Shown: positions 34,015 through 46,916 of the stretch, piece by piece
How the letters are laid out: each line of letters starts with the position of its first letter
Position numbering within the stretch: the stretch's first letter is position 1
Assembly (NCBI GenBank): GCA_024138025.1
Contig: JAMXBD010000366.1
Coordinates: 682,001-746,000, forward strand
Length of the DNA stretch: 64,000 nucleotides
Direction: 5' to 3'
Source: Combretum micranthum
Taxonomy: Eukaryota; Streptophyta; Magnoliopsida; Myrtales; Combretaceae
Notes under the pieces: model-generated
What the model was told of the DNA's origin: nothing
The model's input: the letters and a program-made list of their open reading frames with translations, nothing else
Databases searched by the model: none
Position numbers and translations under genes: made by a program

Positions 34015-36885
34015 TGAAATAGCCATGAATACCTAATTTTAATTTTATGAGTGAGTTAGTAAAATTTTGTATATTATATATGTTGATAGTGAATTTAATT
34101 TGATGAATTATATGTTATATGATTTTGTTGGATTAATTAGATATGTTAGGTTAATTATATGTTTATTTTATAAAATATTAATATGTCTTAGGATGAGTTT
34201 GAATGTTTAGAATGAATAAATGCATGTTGAAATGTGTTTAGAGTAGCAGAAAATAGAGAACAAAACAAAGTCATTAAGCCTTCTTGATTAGCTTAAGCCA
34301 AAGTCATTAATTAACCTTAAAACAAAACCATTAAAGTCTCATTAAAGCTCTTTTAATCTCCAAATGCCACCTGCCCTCTCTCTTTATGCCTTAAAGCCTA
34401 AAGATAAACATAAAAAAAAAAAAAAAAAATTCGTCCAAAATCTGCCCTCATTCACAAACACTCCCAAATTTGCCCTAATACCCTCTTCTTCTTCTCAAAA
34501 AGCCTCCCAAGGTGATCCTAGGTTTGAGAGGTAATTTCTACATCAACCATCACCAAAAGGTTGCTTTAGAGCCCTTAAACCGAGCAAAGAACTCCAAGAG
34601 GTAAGTTGTAATCTGTTTTCTTTTCTATGTGTATATATGTTTTTTGAGTTGTTGCTTAATTTTGAAATTTTTGTAGCATGGTTGATATATGAAGTGCAAT
34701 AGGATTAAATATGTTAGTTTAACTTGCTTAGAGTGGGGTTTGAGGAGTTGGTGATGGCTGATGGTTGTTTGATTGAGTGAAGTTGGGATTTGTGGATTTT
34801 TGGTGAAGTAATTGTTAGATGATGGATAGAATGGATTGATAGATGTTTTGAGATGTTGATTGATTGATAGAAGTGATAAATGAACTTATAATAAGCTTGG
34901 AAAGATTTGGAATGAGTTGAAGAAGTGTAAAAACATGTTTTGTAAAAGAGAAAATTAGGGGAAAAGTTTTGGAAAATTTTCGCTGCTGTCAACGCCTGCA
35001 AATTTGCCGGTGTACTTTCCCGGTGTAGGATTTACGCCACCGGCTTTGAAGTCTACGCTGCCGGTGTTGAAATAATTTTCATGACCAGAATCGGGGTTCC
35101 TTAACGCTGGCAAATTTTGCATTCAACGCCGCCGGCGTTGGAACCGGCGTAGAACTCTGCAGCTCAAACATGTTTTCGTATATCAGCCGTAACTTTTTTA
35201 TCCGATCTCCGATTGAGATGATTCAAGTTGCGTTGGAAAGATAAGAAAGAGATCTACAACTTTCATGTTTTAAATTTTTACAAATTCGAAACGTATCAGT
35301 GCTTAAATTTTACATCTTTCCAACTGATACATTTTCTAAATAAAGTCAAAAACTTGTTTTTGATTGATTTATAGGTATTTGCTTTACCAAATGAGATATA
35401 TTTGATCTAAAATGAGATAGATATACGATAATTGATGTATTATGATGATTAAATGATATAATTTAACATGATTTAAATATATTTATAGATTTAACGAATT
35501 AATGAATTTTCATGAGAGTTAAGCTAAAACTAGTTATGTTATATGTGATTTCCTTTACTTACTTTAAAAATCTTGTGATGATTTATTTGAATTTCTTTGG
35601 ATGATAATGTATGAGATTGGTTGATATTAAGCTTGAACTAAGTGTAAAATTGTAATAATTCTGTTGAACAGTATTTGATTCTCGCTCGGCCGTCCCTATT
35701 AACTCCCGAGCTAATATAGGTACGCAGTAACCTGCTTGTCTCTGTTAGGATAGGCATTTATAAAACTTAAATATATGATAAGAAAACTTAAAAGGTGATT
35801 GTTGCTTGTGTTTTATGCCGTTAAAATCCAATTCCTACGCCAAGTCATGTATGAACCTAACGGCGACCCCTCATAGTTTGATGAGTTTAGGATGGAAGTT
35901 GGTATCCGGTTCGGGGAGCAGCACCTTGCTCCGTTTGAGCACGATAGATCTAGGCGCTTAAGCCACTCCTGTCATTTGAGATGACTTTCATTAAGTGGTA
36001 CGGCGGGTAGTCGACGGGGAGTATAGATCGGTGAAAATTTATTTAAACTTGATAGGAAGTAACATAGTTTAGTTCAAACGTTTATGAGAACGGGTGAACT
36101 ATATTTTATGATATGGACTGAGTATAAATAAAGCTAAGTAACGGCTATTAACCCTGGAGGAAGCTACTTTTCTCTTTGACTTAACGATATCTAGGACGGT
36201 ATGAGTACCCGAACTACTTATATCAACCCCTGAGCGTCCGAGTGTTACTCAGGTCCTTCGCGATCCCTGTTGTCTGGAGTTTGAATACTCCCGTGTTGAT
36301 TGATTAATTAAAGATTATAGAATAATTGAATGGATGTTGCATATTGCATTTAGACTAAGCTTGTGTGCTTCATCTCGCTTTTGTATTCGTTGCTGTGTAC
36401 TGGGCCTCTGGCTCATTCTTTTAACAATTTCAGGTGATGACCTGGACGAGTCCTATGCGAGCATGGGTTATGGCTCCGATTTTGATTACTTCTTGGAGGA
36501 GTATGAGGACTAGAGTTTGACCAGGACTGGACGGAACTATTCTTTTTGTAATAGACTAGATAGTTAGTTAGAATGGATGTCTGTAAAGCTTTGTTAAGCT
36601 TTATATTTTGTTATTTTGTTTAAGGCTTGTAAGAAGCCTGTGGATGTAATATATGTATGTATATGTCTAGCTTGATCTGCCTTTGTTTGAAGTTGTGTTA
36701 TATATGTTAATATGTTTTGAAAAGCTACTAAGTAATTATTTCTTAAAATGTTTATTCCTTAAGATTAGGGTGAATAATTCATCAAACAATCCTTTAAGAC
36801 AACCTTGCATATAATTCTGCAGATTATATGCGGTTGGGGAACTGCTATTGCTTATTTCAACTAGGGGTAATAGCGGGTCCTTACA
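34015..36885 (+). mobile_element. Solo LTR (2.87 kb) inserted in the CACTA 3' end
   Basis: Perfect 5-bp target duplications CCATC flank it (34010-34014, 36886-36890). It starts TGAAATAGCC and ends GGGTCCTTACA. It shares with 53588-57014 the GC-rich CGCCGGCGTTG island (about 34985-35160), the following TTATCCGATCTCCGATTGAG block, GGTACGCAGTAAC (about 35720) and TGTACTGGGC (about 36395). No internal region remains. The CACTA repeats continue on both sides, so the LTR element jumped into the CACTA transposon. Confidence 0.9.
34985..35160. repeat. GC-rich CGCCGGCGTTG-type repeat island in the LTR
   Basis: Diverged repeats of GCCGGTGT, CGCCGGCGTTG and AACGCTG are packed into an otherwise AT-rich LTR. 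They sit directly before the conserved TTATCCGA block. The same island, differently arranged, is at about 54620-54785. Confidence 0.7.
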
Positions 36886-36892
36886 CCATCCT

Positions 36893-37079
36893 AGCGTGAG
36901 GCGAATTTCGCCTCACGTTTTAAAACGTGAGGCGACCTTCGCCTCCTTTTTCCTAAGATGGCAGACTTCCAGAGGCGAATTTTTGAGGCGAATTTTTCGC
37001 CTCAATAGCACTATTGAGGCGAAATTCTAAGCTACTGAGGCGAAATATTTCGCCTCTTAAGATCATTTTTTTACTAGTG
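36893..37079. repeat. CACTA right end: subterminal repeats and terminus
   Basis: Repeats at about 36896, 36923, 36973, 37013 and 37034 lead to the terminal CACTAGTAAAAAAA (minus strand, 37066-37079). The following bases are AAA, a possible 3-bp target duplication that cannot be checked without the left end. Confidence 0.85.
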
Positions 37080-39036
37080 AAAATTTTACAAAATATTAAT
37101 TACACAAAAATAATGATACAAACACCATCACAATACTACATTGTATATTGATATTGCATATAGTAGATGTGATATAGTCTAGTATTGCAATCTAAATATC
37201 GCATTAAATACAAACAATATACTTAAAATTAAATGACAAATGTATTAGATGCCACATATGAAAAGTGAATATCATATTTCATGCATGCAACATTTAAAGA
37301 ACATCTAAATACATGCCATATTGAGTCAATAAATTGACTAACTATAATTGATATTTGTACAATTTTTTGAGTACATTAGAAAACAAAAAATTATCTCAAT
37401 ATAAATATTATCTATTATATATATATATTTAAAAGAGCAAAAGGTAACATAATATGACTAAATAGTTAGATATTTGTTTTTATAAATATGAAATCATGGG
37501 TTTAAATCACTTAAGCGTCATTTTAATTTTGCGAGATGCATAAATTATTAAAATGGCATTCATTTTTGCTTTTATCTTATAGTTTTTCACCACAATTTTT
37601 AATAGCATTAAATCTATTCATTGCAAAGTTACATTTAACTACATAAGTTCTCTTAAATTGCTATTTTCTATTAGTAGTATATCACAAATGATAATGACAT
37701 TAGCCATGTTACAAATATAAGATCGAATCATATAAAGTATAAATATATAATACTAGTTATATAATTTGGTACAACAAACTTTTTTTTTCCCTTTACACTT
37801 AATGTTATCTGTGAATATGAATTATTGAACAATTTACTGTAAAATGATTTATATCTCTTTCTTTTCTTCTTTACCAGAGGACAAGACTCAGAGGACCTAG
37901 CAATATAATTTAGACAACAACAAAACAAACAAAGAGGATGGGAGTATCATCATAGAATTATAATGTCAATTTGCTCTTTTTGATCTACTTGAAATTTTAT
38001 GTTTAAATATATCTTTATTAAAAAAAAACTTAAATAAGTTATAAGAAATAATTTTATTTTTTATGATTGAAAGTTAAATTTTGTTTCATATATATGCCAC
38101 AAAGAAATGACAAAAAACAAAAAAATAATTTAGCCTCTTTTGTAAAATTCGGGTCCCAGCCATTTGACCCTGCATCCGTCCTGCTTGACCTAGTACTTGT
38201 CCTTGACCATCGAGAGTCGAGGCATCATGTAGCACTAAAAATATTTTAGATTTCAGGTAAATAAAAGAGACATCAACTTAAAATCCATTAGCATAAATTT
38301 TGTTAAGAATCTTTAAAATCAATGACTATGTCTAAACATTATGTGGTATTGCTTCAAAATTCGTGACTCTGTTTGGCGTCTAAAATCCATGTTCTTATGC
38401 TATAAATTCACACATGAGAAAGGAAGAGACAAAAGTTCAATTCGTGTTAGAGTCGTTATAATCTTAACATTTTCAAGCTAATTCTGGTCGTACCTAACCA
38501 TTGGAAACAATAATTTTGTATTGGATTGAAGTTAAAAGTATTCGTTGAAAAGAAAAAAAAAAAAAAAATAGTACCTGCTCAACGAAAAACGTCCATGCAA
38601 CGGAAGGACCCAATAGTCGCCAAACCTTCATCGTCAACAAATAGAAGATTGATGCTTTCATTAATATTTTGTATTATTCGTGGTGTTTGATTTTATAGCT
38701 TGTCAAGGATTAAACAAGAGATTTTGTTAGCTAATAAAAGGCAAAATAAATAAATAAACAAAATATATTAACCATCCTTATAAAATTTGGGAAATATGTC
38801 GACACTCTATTTTCTTTTTTCTTTTATTCCTAATATAACAAGTTAGCCTCTAAAAATGTCAACATTAACACGCAATTTTTTTAAAATATAACACATATTT
38901 CTAAATGTCAACAAGAGGAGAATATTTATTACATTTAAAAAAAAAATCGGGAGTCAATATATTTTACAAAGTTTATAAGATGGACAACATAATTTAAGAA
39001 AAGGAAAAAAAAAAAAAAAAGGGACATGAATGACAC
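37080..39036. other. AT-rich intergenic DNA with an old SINE-like copy
   Basis: No gene is seen. About 37450-37730 resembles the SINE-like repeat of 1-291. ATCATGGGTTTAAATCACTT occupies the B-box position, and AGTTACATTTAACTACATAAG aligns further on. The remainder is simple AT-rich sequence with short A runs. Confidence 0.4.
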
Positions 39037-39402
39037 TTAAGCTTCTAAGATAGATTCAGTGATCTTGGATTCTAACTTTTTTACAACTTGCAAAATTCTG
39101 TCAGGGCCATATAAGTAAGCGAGGAAACCATAAGAAGAGGCTAGGACTAGTCTAATACCAACTAGGTCACTCTTCCCTTGCAAATTGAGTTTGGTAGAAG
39201 CGGAATCCACAAATGCAGAAGTTGGTTGACGTTTATCTCCATTTGGAGTGAAGCATCTTGGTCGTCTTGATCTACCATACTTAATTTTTGCTAGGAACTT
39301 ACTATAATATGTGTATAAATAGCCAACATGATATGCTTGAAAAGATAAGCATTGAGGGATTTGTTTAACTCGAAGATAGAGTTTGATATTTGATGGATTA
39401 GA
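39037..39402 (-). other. Unrecognised 121-codon open frame
   Basis: A minus-strand frame stays open from 39402 to a stop at 39037-39039 without an internal Met start. Composition is protein-like: a basic patch GRSRRPRCFTP in the middle and a regular, charged C-terminus (YGPDRILQVVKKLESKITES). I do not recognise a family. An overlapping frame on the same strand begins with ATG near 39465 and has a donor-like GTAAGT near its end. It could be a last exon of a decayed gene or chance. Confidence 0.25.
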
Positions 39403-39724
39403 TTAAGAGTAGAGAAATCTGCTATGACTTTGATTTGGGTATATGTTTGTTTGGATTTCTTCATATATTTTGCAAAGAAAAATTCTCAAGATAAAAAAAA
39501 AAAAAAAGTTATAGAAATTAAACCAAGCTTTATTAGTATGCTACAATGCATATGAATATCGCACCTTGCAACTGCTCGATGATGCTCAAACTTTGTATTG
39601 AAAGTGACACTTGTGATTTGTATGTAAATATTTATATCCCGTCTCATATATTCGATTTTGCAATATATTTTGATAATTAATTTCATCTAATTTGTATATC
39701 GTTTTTCTTTTTAAGTAATGGTAA

Positions 39725-40367
39725 TGACATGAGTAAAAGGATGAAATTCATGCCAAAATATCTAGAACAGTATATTCAATTGGGATCTCAGAAGAACTCA
39801 ACTTAAACAACGGCTTAGTAAGTAAACTTTCAAATACAATTATAGTAGTTAAAACAATATCCACTAGACTAATCGTATAGAGAAACAGATTAATAGCAGA
39901 CAAAGTATTAGTAAAGGTCACCCCAGCCATCTTTTCTCTTGAACTTGTTCTTAAGTTTGGAGCTATTGGTTACTCAAAGAGCCAGTAAATCCTCTTCAAT
40001 TACCCTCACAAAATAATACAAACACAAATAAGTTTTAGTTCCTCATATCAACAATACATTCAATTCTTTACTTTTGTAGAGAAATGTGTTCAAGAATCGT
40101 TTAGTTGAAATAAAGATTCCTTACCATTCAAGTATTGAATATCCACTATAGTTGGTGTGGACAAGAAATTGAGATTTGTTTAGAGTAGATTTGAAATCTG
40201 GATTTAGGTTTTCCATTTAGGTGTCGAGATAGAATAGTAAAGACTGTGATAGGGTTTGTACAAGATTGTCTATATGACATTATTTGACAAACTTTTTACC
40301 TTGACATTTCATTCTTGTATAGTGTTGGATTAGTTGATTGGTGTGAGCTAAAGTTTTGAATTATGTT
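39725..40367 (+). repeat. 5' LTR of the decayed gypsy element
   Basis: It aligns with 44917-45570 throughout, for example GGATCTCAGAAGAACTCAACTT, the AGTAAATCCTCTT region and GACAAACTTT. The 3' limit is approximate because the sequences part after GTTAGTAAG. Confidence 0.75.
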
Positions 40368-41465
40368 AGTAAGTGGGCTTTACATTGGCTTATTAGAATA
40401 CGCCTATCAATTTGGTGCTCCTGTTGAGTTCTTGATTTTAGTTACTATAGTTGAAGCCACCAGAGGAGTTCTTAGAATGAATGATGAGGTATCCTCGCAT
40501 TCTAAACAGATTGTGCAGCTGAATGATAAATTTATTATAATGCAATCAAGATAAACATGATAGATGAAAAAAAATCTATAGTGTAGATGATAATCTGTGT
40601 TTTATTGTACGATATGTACAAAAGCATATGGAAAAGGATCAAGCTGAGAATCAGGGCATAACTGAAACACATGGTAATAATCTGCCTTCATCATATTCTT
40701 CAGGACCAACTGGAGAATCATTATCATACATGAAGGGAATCAAGTTTGGAATTGCCAAGATTTTTCCTCCAAGATTGAAGAGGTTGGATCTTTAAGGCTA
40801 CTCAATTTTTAAGTTTCATTAGATCCCAATTTCAAATAGAGTAAAGTTGGCTTCGTTTGCAATGGAAAGTGATGCGTTGGAATGGTTCTAGTGGATGACT
40901 AGAAATGATTTAATTTCAACATGGTTTTCTTTTATTACAGCAGTGGAAATCAAATTTAGACCATCTACATTTGAGGATTTTAAGGATCAACTTTCCAAAT
41001 TAACTTAAGAAGGTAGTGTAGCTAAATCAATTGCAATTTGAAAAGCTCCATAATCAAATTTCTGGATTATCCGAGAGCTTTTATATAATATGTTTCATCT
41101 CTAGATTGAACCTGGTTTTCCAACAAGAGGTATTATCTTTTAAACCTTCTTCTTTACTAGAAGCAATTAATTTAGCTAAGTTGCAAGAACATAAATTGAG
41201 TTACTTAATGAATATAACTCATAAAAGTAATTCTATTGTATCATCTAATAAATCAATGGGAGTATTCACCAATGGTTCTAAAGTGCACTCACTTAGTCTT
41301 GCTATGGCTACATAAAAATCTGTGTTGAACAATGAAAAAGTAGAAAGAAGATTTTTCCTGTTAAAAAGATGAGCCTAGCTAAATTGGCCATGAGAGGTGA
41401 AAAGGGATTATGTTATAACTATGATGATAAATATCACAAGGGGCATGTTTGCAAATCAAACTTAT
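40368..41465 (+). pseudogene. gypsy gag remnant
   Basis: Spread over several frames are the retrotransposon gag landmarks: a Phe-Pro-Pro-Arg start near 40760, ESDALEWF near 40870, a W-x-x-F segment near 40925, FRPSTFEDFKDQLSKL near 40955, and PSSLLEAINLAKLQEHK near 41145. A zinc knuckle follows near 41405-41455 (LCYNYDDKYHKGHVC), whose second Cys is now Tyr. Numerous stops interrupt it. Confidence 0.7.
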
Positions 41466-44400
41466 GATTCATCCAGAAGACGATGAAGATCATTTTCTCG
41501 ATTGTACTGAGCATGAGGATAGTCAAGATGATTATTATGATGTAGCTAATCAAGTGAAAGAAGCTGAGATTAGTTATCATGCTTTGTCGGGTGCAATTGT
41601 TCCAAAAACTTTGAGAATTCAGGGACAAGTGAAGGGAGTAGCTTTAAATGCTTTGGTTGATTCGGGTATCACACAAAACTTTATTCAATAAATTGTGGCT
41701 CATAAGTTGAAAATTCCTATTGAAGTGGTACCTCGGTTTTTAGTATTGGTTGGTGATTGAGATAAATTGGTTTGCACTGGACTATGTAGAAATCTATTGT
41801 TATTATTGCAAGGAGTCACTTTTTCAATAGATTTCTACGTCTTTTTACTAATTCAAGGTGTAGAATTAGTGCTTGATATTCAATGGTTGACCACTTTGGG
41901 ACCATTGCTTCGGATTACAACAAACTTACTATGAAGTTTTGTGGAAAAATAAGGCGATTTGTTTGAATGGTTCAACTAATATTGCTTGCAAAGAAATATC
42001 TTCTAAACAGTTGATGAAGATGGTGAAAACAAATTCAGTGGCTTATTATTTCAATATTGTGGCTCTGGTGGATGTTTCCTCATCTTGTACCACTAACAAA
42101 TGCTTTAGATGCATTATTAGGCAGATTCAATGACGTTTTTGTGACTCCATCATCATTTTTGCCACTTAGATATGTTCAACATCATATCCATCAAAAGAAT
42201 AAGGGATAAGCTATCAATGTAGCCATATAGGTATCAATATTTTTAGAAACAGAGATTGAAAAACTAGCTTAAGAAATGTTGGAATCAGGAGTCATTAGAC
42301 CTAGCACAAGTCCATTTTCTTCTCCAGTACTATTGGTAAAGAAAAAGGATAGATCATTGAGGTTTTGTGTTGATTATCGTGCTTTGAATCAAACCACTAT
42401 TCAAGATAACTTTTCGATTCCTACCGTTGATGAGTTACTAGATGAGTTAAGGGAAGCCACTATAATTTTCAAGATGGATTTAAGGGCTGGATATCATTAA
42501 ATTAGAATGTTTCTAGACGATACACCAAAAATAGCTTTTAGAACACATGAAGGCTATTATGAGTATGTCGTGATGCCTTTTGGCTTATCAAACGTACCAT
42601 CTACGTTTCAGGCTGTAATGAATACCATTTTCAAACTATACTTGAGAAAATCCATCATTGTTTTCTTTGATAATATTCTCATTTATAGTAGATCAATGGA
42701 AGAGCATTTGGAGAAAGCCCTTAAATGTTTAAGACATCATTCGCTTTTCCTTAAGAAATCCAAATGTTCTTTTGGCTAAGATAAAAGTTGAGTACCTTGG
42801 CCATGTTGTGTCAGTTGGAACAGTAGGCCCTAGCTAGAGAAGCTTAAAGCCATTAAAGAATGGTCCTAACCTATAAATGTGAAGCAACTAAGAGGTTTTT
42901 TAGGCATCACTGGTTACCATCATAGATTTGTTAATGATTATACCAAAATTGCTTTTCCACTTACAAATTTGCTAAGAAAAGAACAGTTTGTGTGTTTAGA
43001 TTCTATTGAAGCATCTTTTGAAAAGGTAAAACAAATTTTGGTCGCAGTACTAGTTTTAACTTTACCAAACTTTACAAAAACATTTATTGTGGAAACCGAC
43101 ACATCAAGAACAGGGATGGGGGCTGTCTTGCAATAAGATAATCACCCAATTACTTATTTTAGCAAGAAATTTAGTTTGAGACTACAAAAGGCCAATACTT
43201 ATGTATAGGAATTAATGGCCATTGTTGAAGCTATATGGAAGTGGCATCAATATCTTTTAGGAAGGCATTTTATTTATTGAAACAAACCAAGAAGTATCAA
43301 GGAGTTTTAACACTGGTTATCCAAACTCTAGAGCAATAACAACTATTAGTCAACTTTTTAGGCTATGATTATTAACATTCAGTATAAGCCTGGGGTAGAG
43401 AATCGAGTAGTAGACTCCTTATCAAGGATGTTTTCTGTGGTCATTGTTTTTAACACTAACCATTCCATCTTTTGATTTTTGAATTGTTTTGAAACAGGCA
43501 CTTTCTAAGGATGCTCAATGGTTATCTTTGGTAGATCAGGTGCAATGAGGAGATACTATTCCTTGGCCATTGATTTATAAAGAAGATTTGTTATGGTTAA
43601 GATCTCACATATTCTTATATGAAAATTCAACTGTCATTCCAATTTTATTAATGAAATTTCATCGTACCCCAACTGGAGGTCATTTGGGGGTGTTAAAAAC
43701 ATACAAGAGGCTTTCCCTCTCATTTTTTCGGAAAGGAATGAAGACAGATATTGTGGTTTTTATTAAAAAATGTCATGTATTTCAACAAGCCAAATATTTG
43801 ACTACTATTCCACAGGGTTTAACATTCCACATAAGGTATTTGAAGACATTTCCGTATATTTTATTACAGGTTAATTGGTTTCTCAAGGATATTCAGTCAT
43901 TTTGGTCATTGTAGACCATTTAACTAAATACTGTCATTTTTTTACCATAGTGTGCAAATTACACAGCTATCTCAATAGCAAAATTGTATGTCGAAATTAT
44001 GGTGAAACTTCATTCCTTCCACGCTCTATAGTTTATGATAGAGATCGTGTCTTTATTAGCAAGTTTTTGAATGAGTTGTTCAAACTTAGTGGTACTAAGC
44101 TACGGATGAGTTCTGCCTATCATTCACAAATTGATGGTCAGTCAGAGGTTGTCAATAGATGTTTAGAGCATTACTTATGCTTTTTTGTTGTGGATGTTCC
44201 TAAAGATTGGCCTAAATTCTTAGCATGGATTGAAGTTTCCTTCAATACAAGTTTCCATAGCAATACAGGATTCACTCTATTTCAAGCATTGTATAGACGA
44301 GAACTACCTGCTAATTCTAGATTATGTTAGAGGAATAAGTGCTATTGAGGTTATTGATATAGAGTTAACATCTCGAGATGAGATACTCATAATTTTGAAG

Positions 44401-44900
44401 ACAATTTTACTTAAAGCTCAACATGCTATGAAGGCTTAATTGACATTAGTAAGGTCGATGAAGAGTTTAAAGGTTAGAGATTATGTGTATGTGAAACTTC
44501 AACCTTATAGGCAATCATCACTTGTCAGTAGGCTATCTCAAAAATTGACCAGAAGATATTATAGTCCTTTTCAAATTCTAGAGAGATTTGGATTAGTAGT
44601 GTACAAATTAAATTTGCCTGAGAGTTACATATTCATCATGTTTTTCATGTTTCCTTACTTAGGAAATCTAAAGGCATACATGATGAGACATTTCAGTTGC
44701 CTATAGAAGCTTTAGGTAATTATCCTATTGTTCAACCTTTAGCTGTCTTGTCTCAACGTTCTATTTGGAGGAGAGGCAAGATTATTCCTTAGATTTTGGT
44801 TTAGTGGGAATCTTTTATGCCTAGAGATGCTACTTGGATGGACTTAGAAGAGTTTCAGGTTGATTACCCAAACGTTGGCCTTGGGGACAAGGTCAATCTT
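41466..44900 (+). pseudogene. gypsy pol remnant: protease, RT, RNase H, integrase
   Basis: Protease: LNALVDSGITQNFI near 41650. [50 protein letters not shown]; the catalytic FFDD box is now FFDN (near 42670), a damaging change. RNase H: VETDTSRTGMGAVLQ near 43090. Integrase: the zinc region has HLGVLKTYKRL and KKCHVFQ, with the second Cys of the usual C-x-x-C replaced by Phe. The catalytic Asp (VDHLTKY), second Asp (YDRDRVFISKFL) and Glu (GQSEVVNRCLE) are all still readable. The C-terminal VYVKLQPYRQSS and a chromodomain-like tail (DATWMDLEEFQ) end it. At least four stops replace Gln codons. Confidence 0.85.
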
Positions 44901-44916
44901 TTAAGGGGAAGGGAGT

Positions 44917-45570
44917 TGATATGGGTAAAAGCGTCAAACACAGGCCAAAATATCTGAAATAGTGTATTTAGTAGGGATCTCAGAAGAACTCAACTTAACA
45001 ATAACTTAATAACTAAACATTTAAGTATAGTTATGGTTGTTAAAACAATATCTATTAGACTAATAATAAAGATAAATGGATAAATAGTAGATATAGTATG
45101 AACAAGGGTCACCCTAGCTCTCTTTTCTCCTGAACTCGTTCTTGAGTTTAGAGCTACTGGTCACTTGAAGAGACAGTAAGTCCTCTTTAATTACCCTCAT
45201 GAAATAAACAAACACAAATAAGTTTTAGTTCGTTAGATCAACAATACATTCAAACCCTAATTCAATTCATTACTTTTGTAATGAAATGCTTTCAAGAATC
45301 GTTAAGCTGAAATAAAGATTTCTCACCTTTTAAGTATTGAAGATCCATTGCAGTTGGTGTAGACAAGAAATTAAGATTTTGTTGAGAGTAGAATTGAAAT
45401 TTGGATTTAGGTTTTCCTTTGAAGTGTCAGATAAAAAAGCAAAGACTATGGTAAGGTTTTTAGAAGATTTCTGTACAACATTATTTGACAAACTTTGTAC
45501 TTGGAAATTTCACTCTTGTACGTGTTGGATCATTGATTGGTGTGGGCCGATGTTTTGAATTTGTATGTTA
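44917..45570 (+). repeat. 3' LTR of the decayed gypsy element
   Basis: It directly follows the polypurine tract at 44903-44915 and aligns with 39725-40367. Confidence 0.75.
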
Positions 45571-46916
45571 GTAAGACATATGTTGGATTCATTATTTGAT
45601 GTCAAATGGTTTGGAAATAAAATATCATAAAGATTAGTTGTATTGGTTATAAATAGAGGGGGCATGGAACATGTCTACGAGGGCCAAAATTTATCAAAAT
45701 ATAGGCCATTTAACAAAAATTACCAAAGCCTTTGCTAAATGGTAGCTTAAAATTGTGATTTTATAAAATTACAAAAAGAATCTCATCAATAAACTATGAA
45801 TCCATTTTTTTATATGGTAGCTATATACATTTTGTTATAGGGAAGTTTCGTGCATGTGTATCGCAATTCATAATTGCGATTTTAGTCTAAAATTGGCATA
45901 TATATCACATTTTATAATTGCGATTTTAGTATTTTATTAATGCTTTGATCTAATCGTAATACACCATGGAGGAGCTAGAATAATAAAGACATTACAATTT
46001 TATGACCTATCTTATGATAAGGCACAAAAGAACAAGACAAACCCACACCATAACTAACCACCAACGTTGAAACCCTAGAAAGAATCATCATCCAAAATCG
46101 AACATCGAAGCATTTTGTTAAAACTCAAATCTCGGACTCAATCCTTAATGACGCCTACCTTAATGCTGCTATTTCTTTCCTCCTTTATAATTACAACTTC
46201 GAGGTCCACAAGTGGCTCTGATGCATGTCATTCTTATAATCATGTTTTGTCAATGTGATAGAGTTGTTGTATATGGTGTTGCAATTCTAACATTACCAGT
46301 TTTCTATATCTTGTTTCAAACATGCAATTTACAATTGTAATTTGATAATTATTTTTATTTAAACCTTAGTTAAGTAATTATTTTCAATAAACATCCTAAA
46401 CAAGGAAAAAAAAAACAAAAATAGCATATACAATTTAACATAATATTGGACTTAAAAGAATTGCCTTGCTTTGCATGTATCCAGTAAAAATGACGTAGTT
46501 TGTATCTTGCTTAAACTCATTCGAGCATGTTCTTGATTGTTAAACTTAATGAAACTTACATTCTATTTGACTTCAATTTAAACCTGACCTTAACTTAAGC
46601 AATCTTGTAGAGGTGTACCTTGCTCACAACTTGACTACATTCAAGTCAAACTCCAATAAATATTAAACTTGAGTAACTTATGGTCTTACATAAAACTAAT
46701 TCACGTATATTTCCACTGCATTTGTTTAACATGACAGAAGGTATTAGCAGAAATTATCATCCATTTCATCATTTGCATTAATCAATGGCAAATTGAGGGG
46801 CCGATAGGGGCTCCAACCTCCATACTTGAAAAAAAAAATGTTTTTTTTTTTAATTATGTGACAAAAAATTAATATATTATTTATATATTAAAAAGAGTGA
46901 ATAATGATAGATAAGT
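45571..46916. other. Intergenic DNA, no gene seen
   Basis: Around 45865-45935 the word AATTGCGATTTTAGT is repeated with its partial complement. Around 46560-46720 there is a block of AACTTGAGTAAC-type words like that at 15.5 kb. No coding region is supported. Confidence 0.35.

Larger units (their letters stand above)
23220..37079 (+). mobile_element. CACTA (En/Spm-like) DNA transposon, left terminus not found
   Basis: The right end reads TTTTTTTACTAGTG at 37079, which on the minus strand is CACTAGTAAAAAAA, a standard CACTA terminus. About 20 copies of the palindrome TGAGGCGAAATTCGCCTCA or variants cluster near both ends (23317-23459; 33811-34005 and 36893-37060) and at an internal promoter unit (33020-33132). 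Two plus-strand genes, a TNP2-type transposase and a Transposase_24-type protein, lie between. A solo LTR (34015-36885) and an LTR fragment (30.8-31.7 kb) are inserted. No CACTA motif is seen near 23.2 kb. A 20-base G run sits there instead, so the left end is deleted, beyond a rearrangement, or misassembled. Confidence 0.85.
39725..45570 (+). mobile_element. Ty3/gypsy LTR retrotransposon, complete layout, heavily decayed
   Basis: Two diverged LTRs in direct orientation (39725 to about 40367, 44917 to about 45570) bracket gag, protease, RT, RNase H and integrase remnants in gypsy order. Both LTRs begin TGA(C/T)ATG(A/G)GTAAAAG. A polypurine tract AAGGGGAAGGGAG (44903-44915) directly precedes the 3' LTR. 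LTR divergence is visibly greater than in the 48-63 kb element, so this insertion is older. The right LTR boundary and target duplication are not resolved. Confidence 0.85.

Noticed and set aside
34714..35001. Antisense open frame, with a partner at 54310-54639 in the other solo LTR
   Set aside because: Positions correspond but the residues are not conserved; most likely chance frames in the same LTR region.
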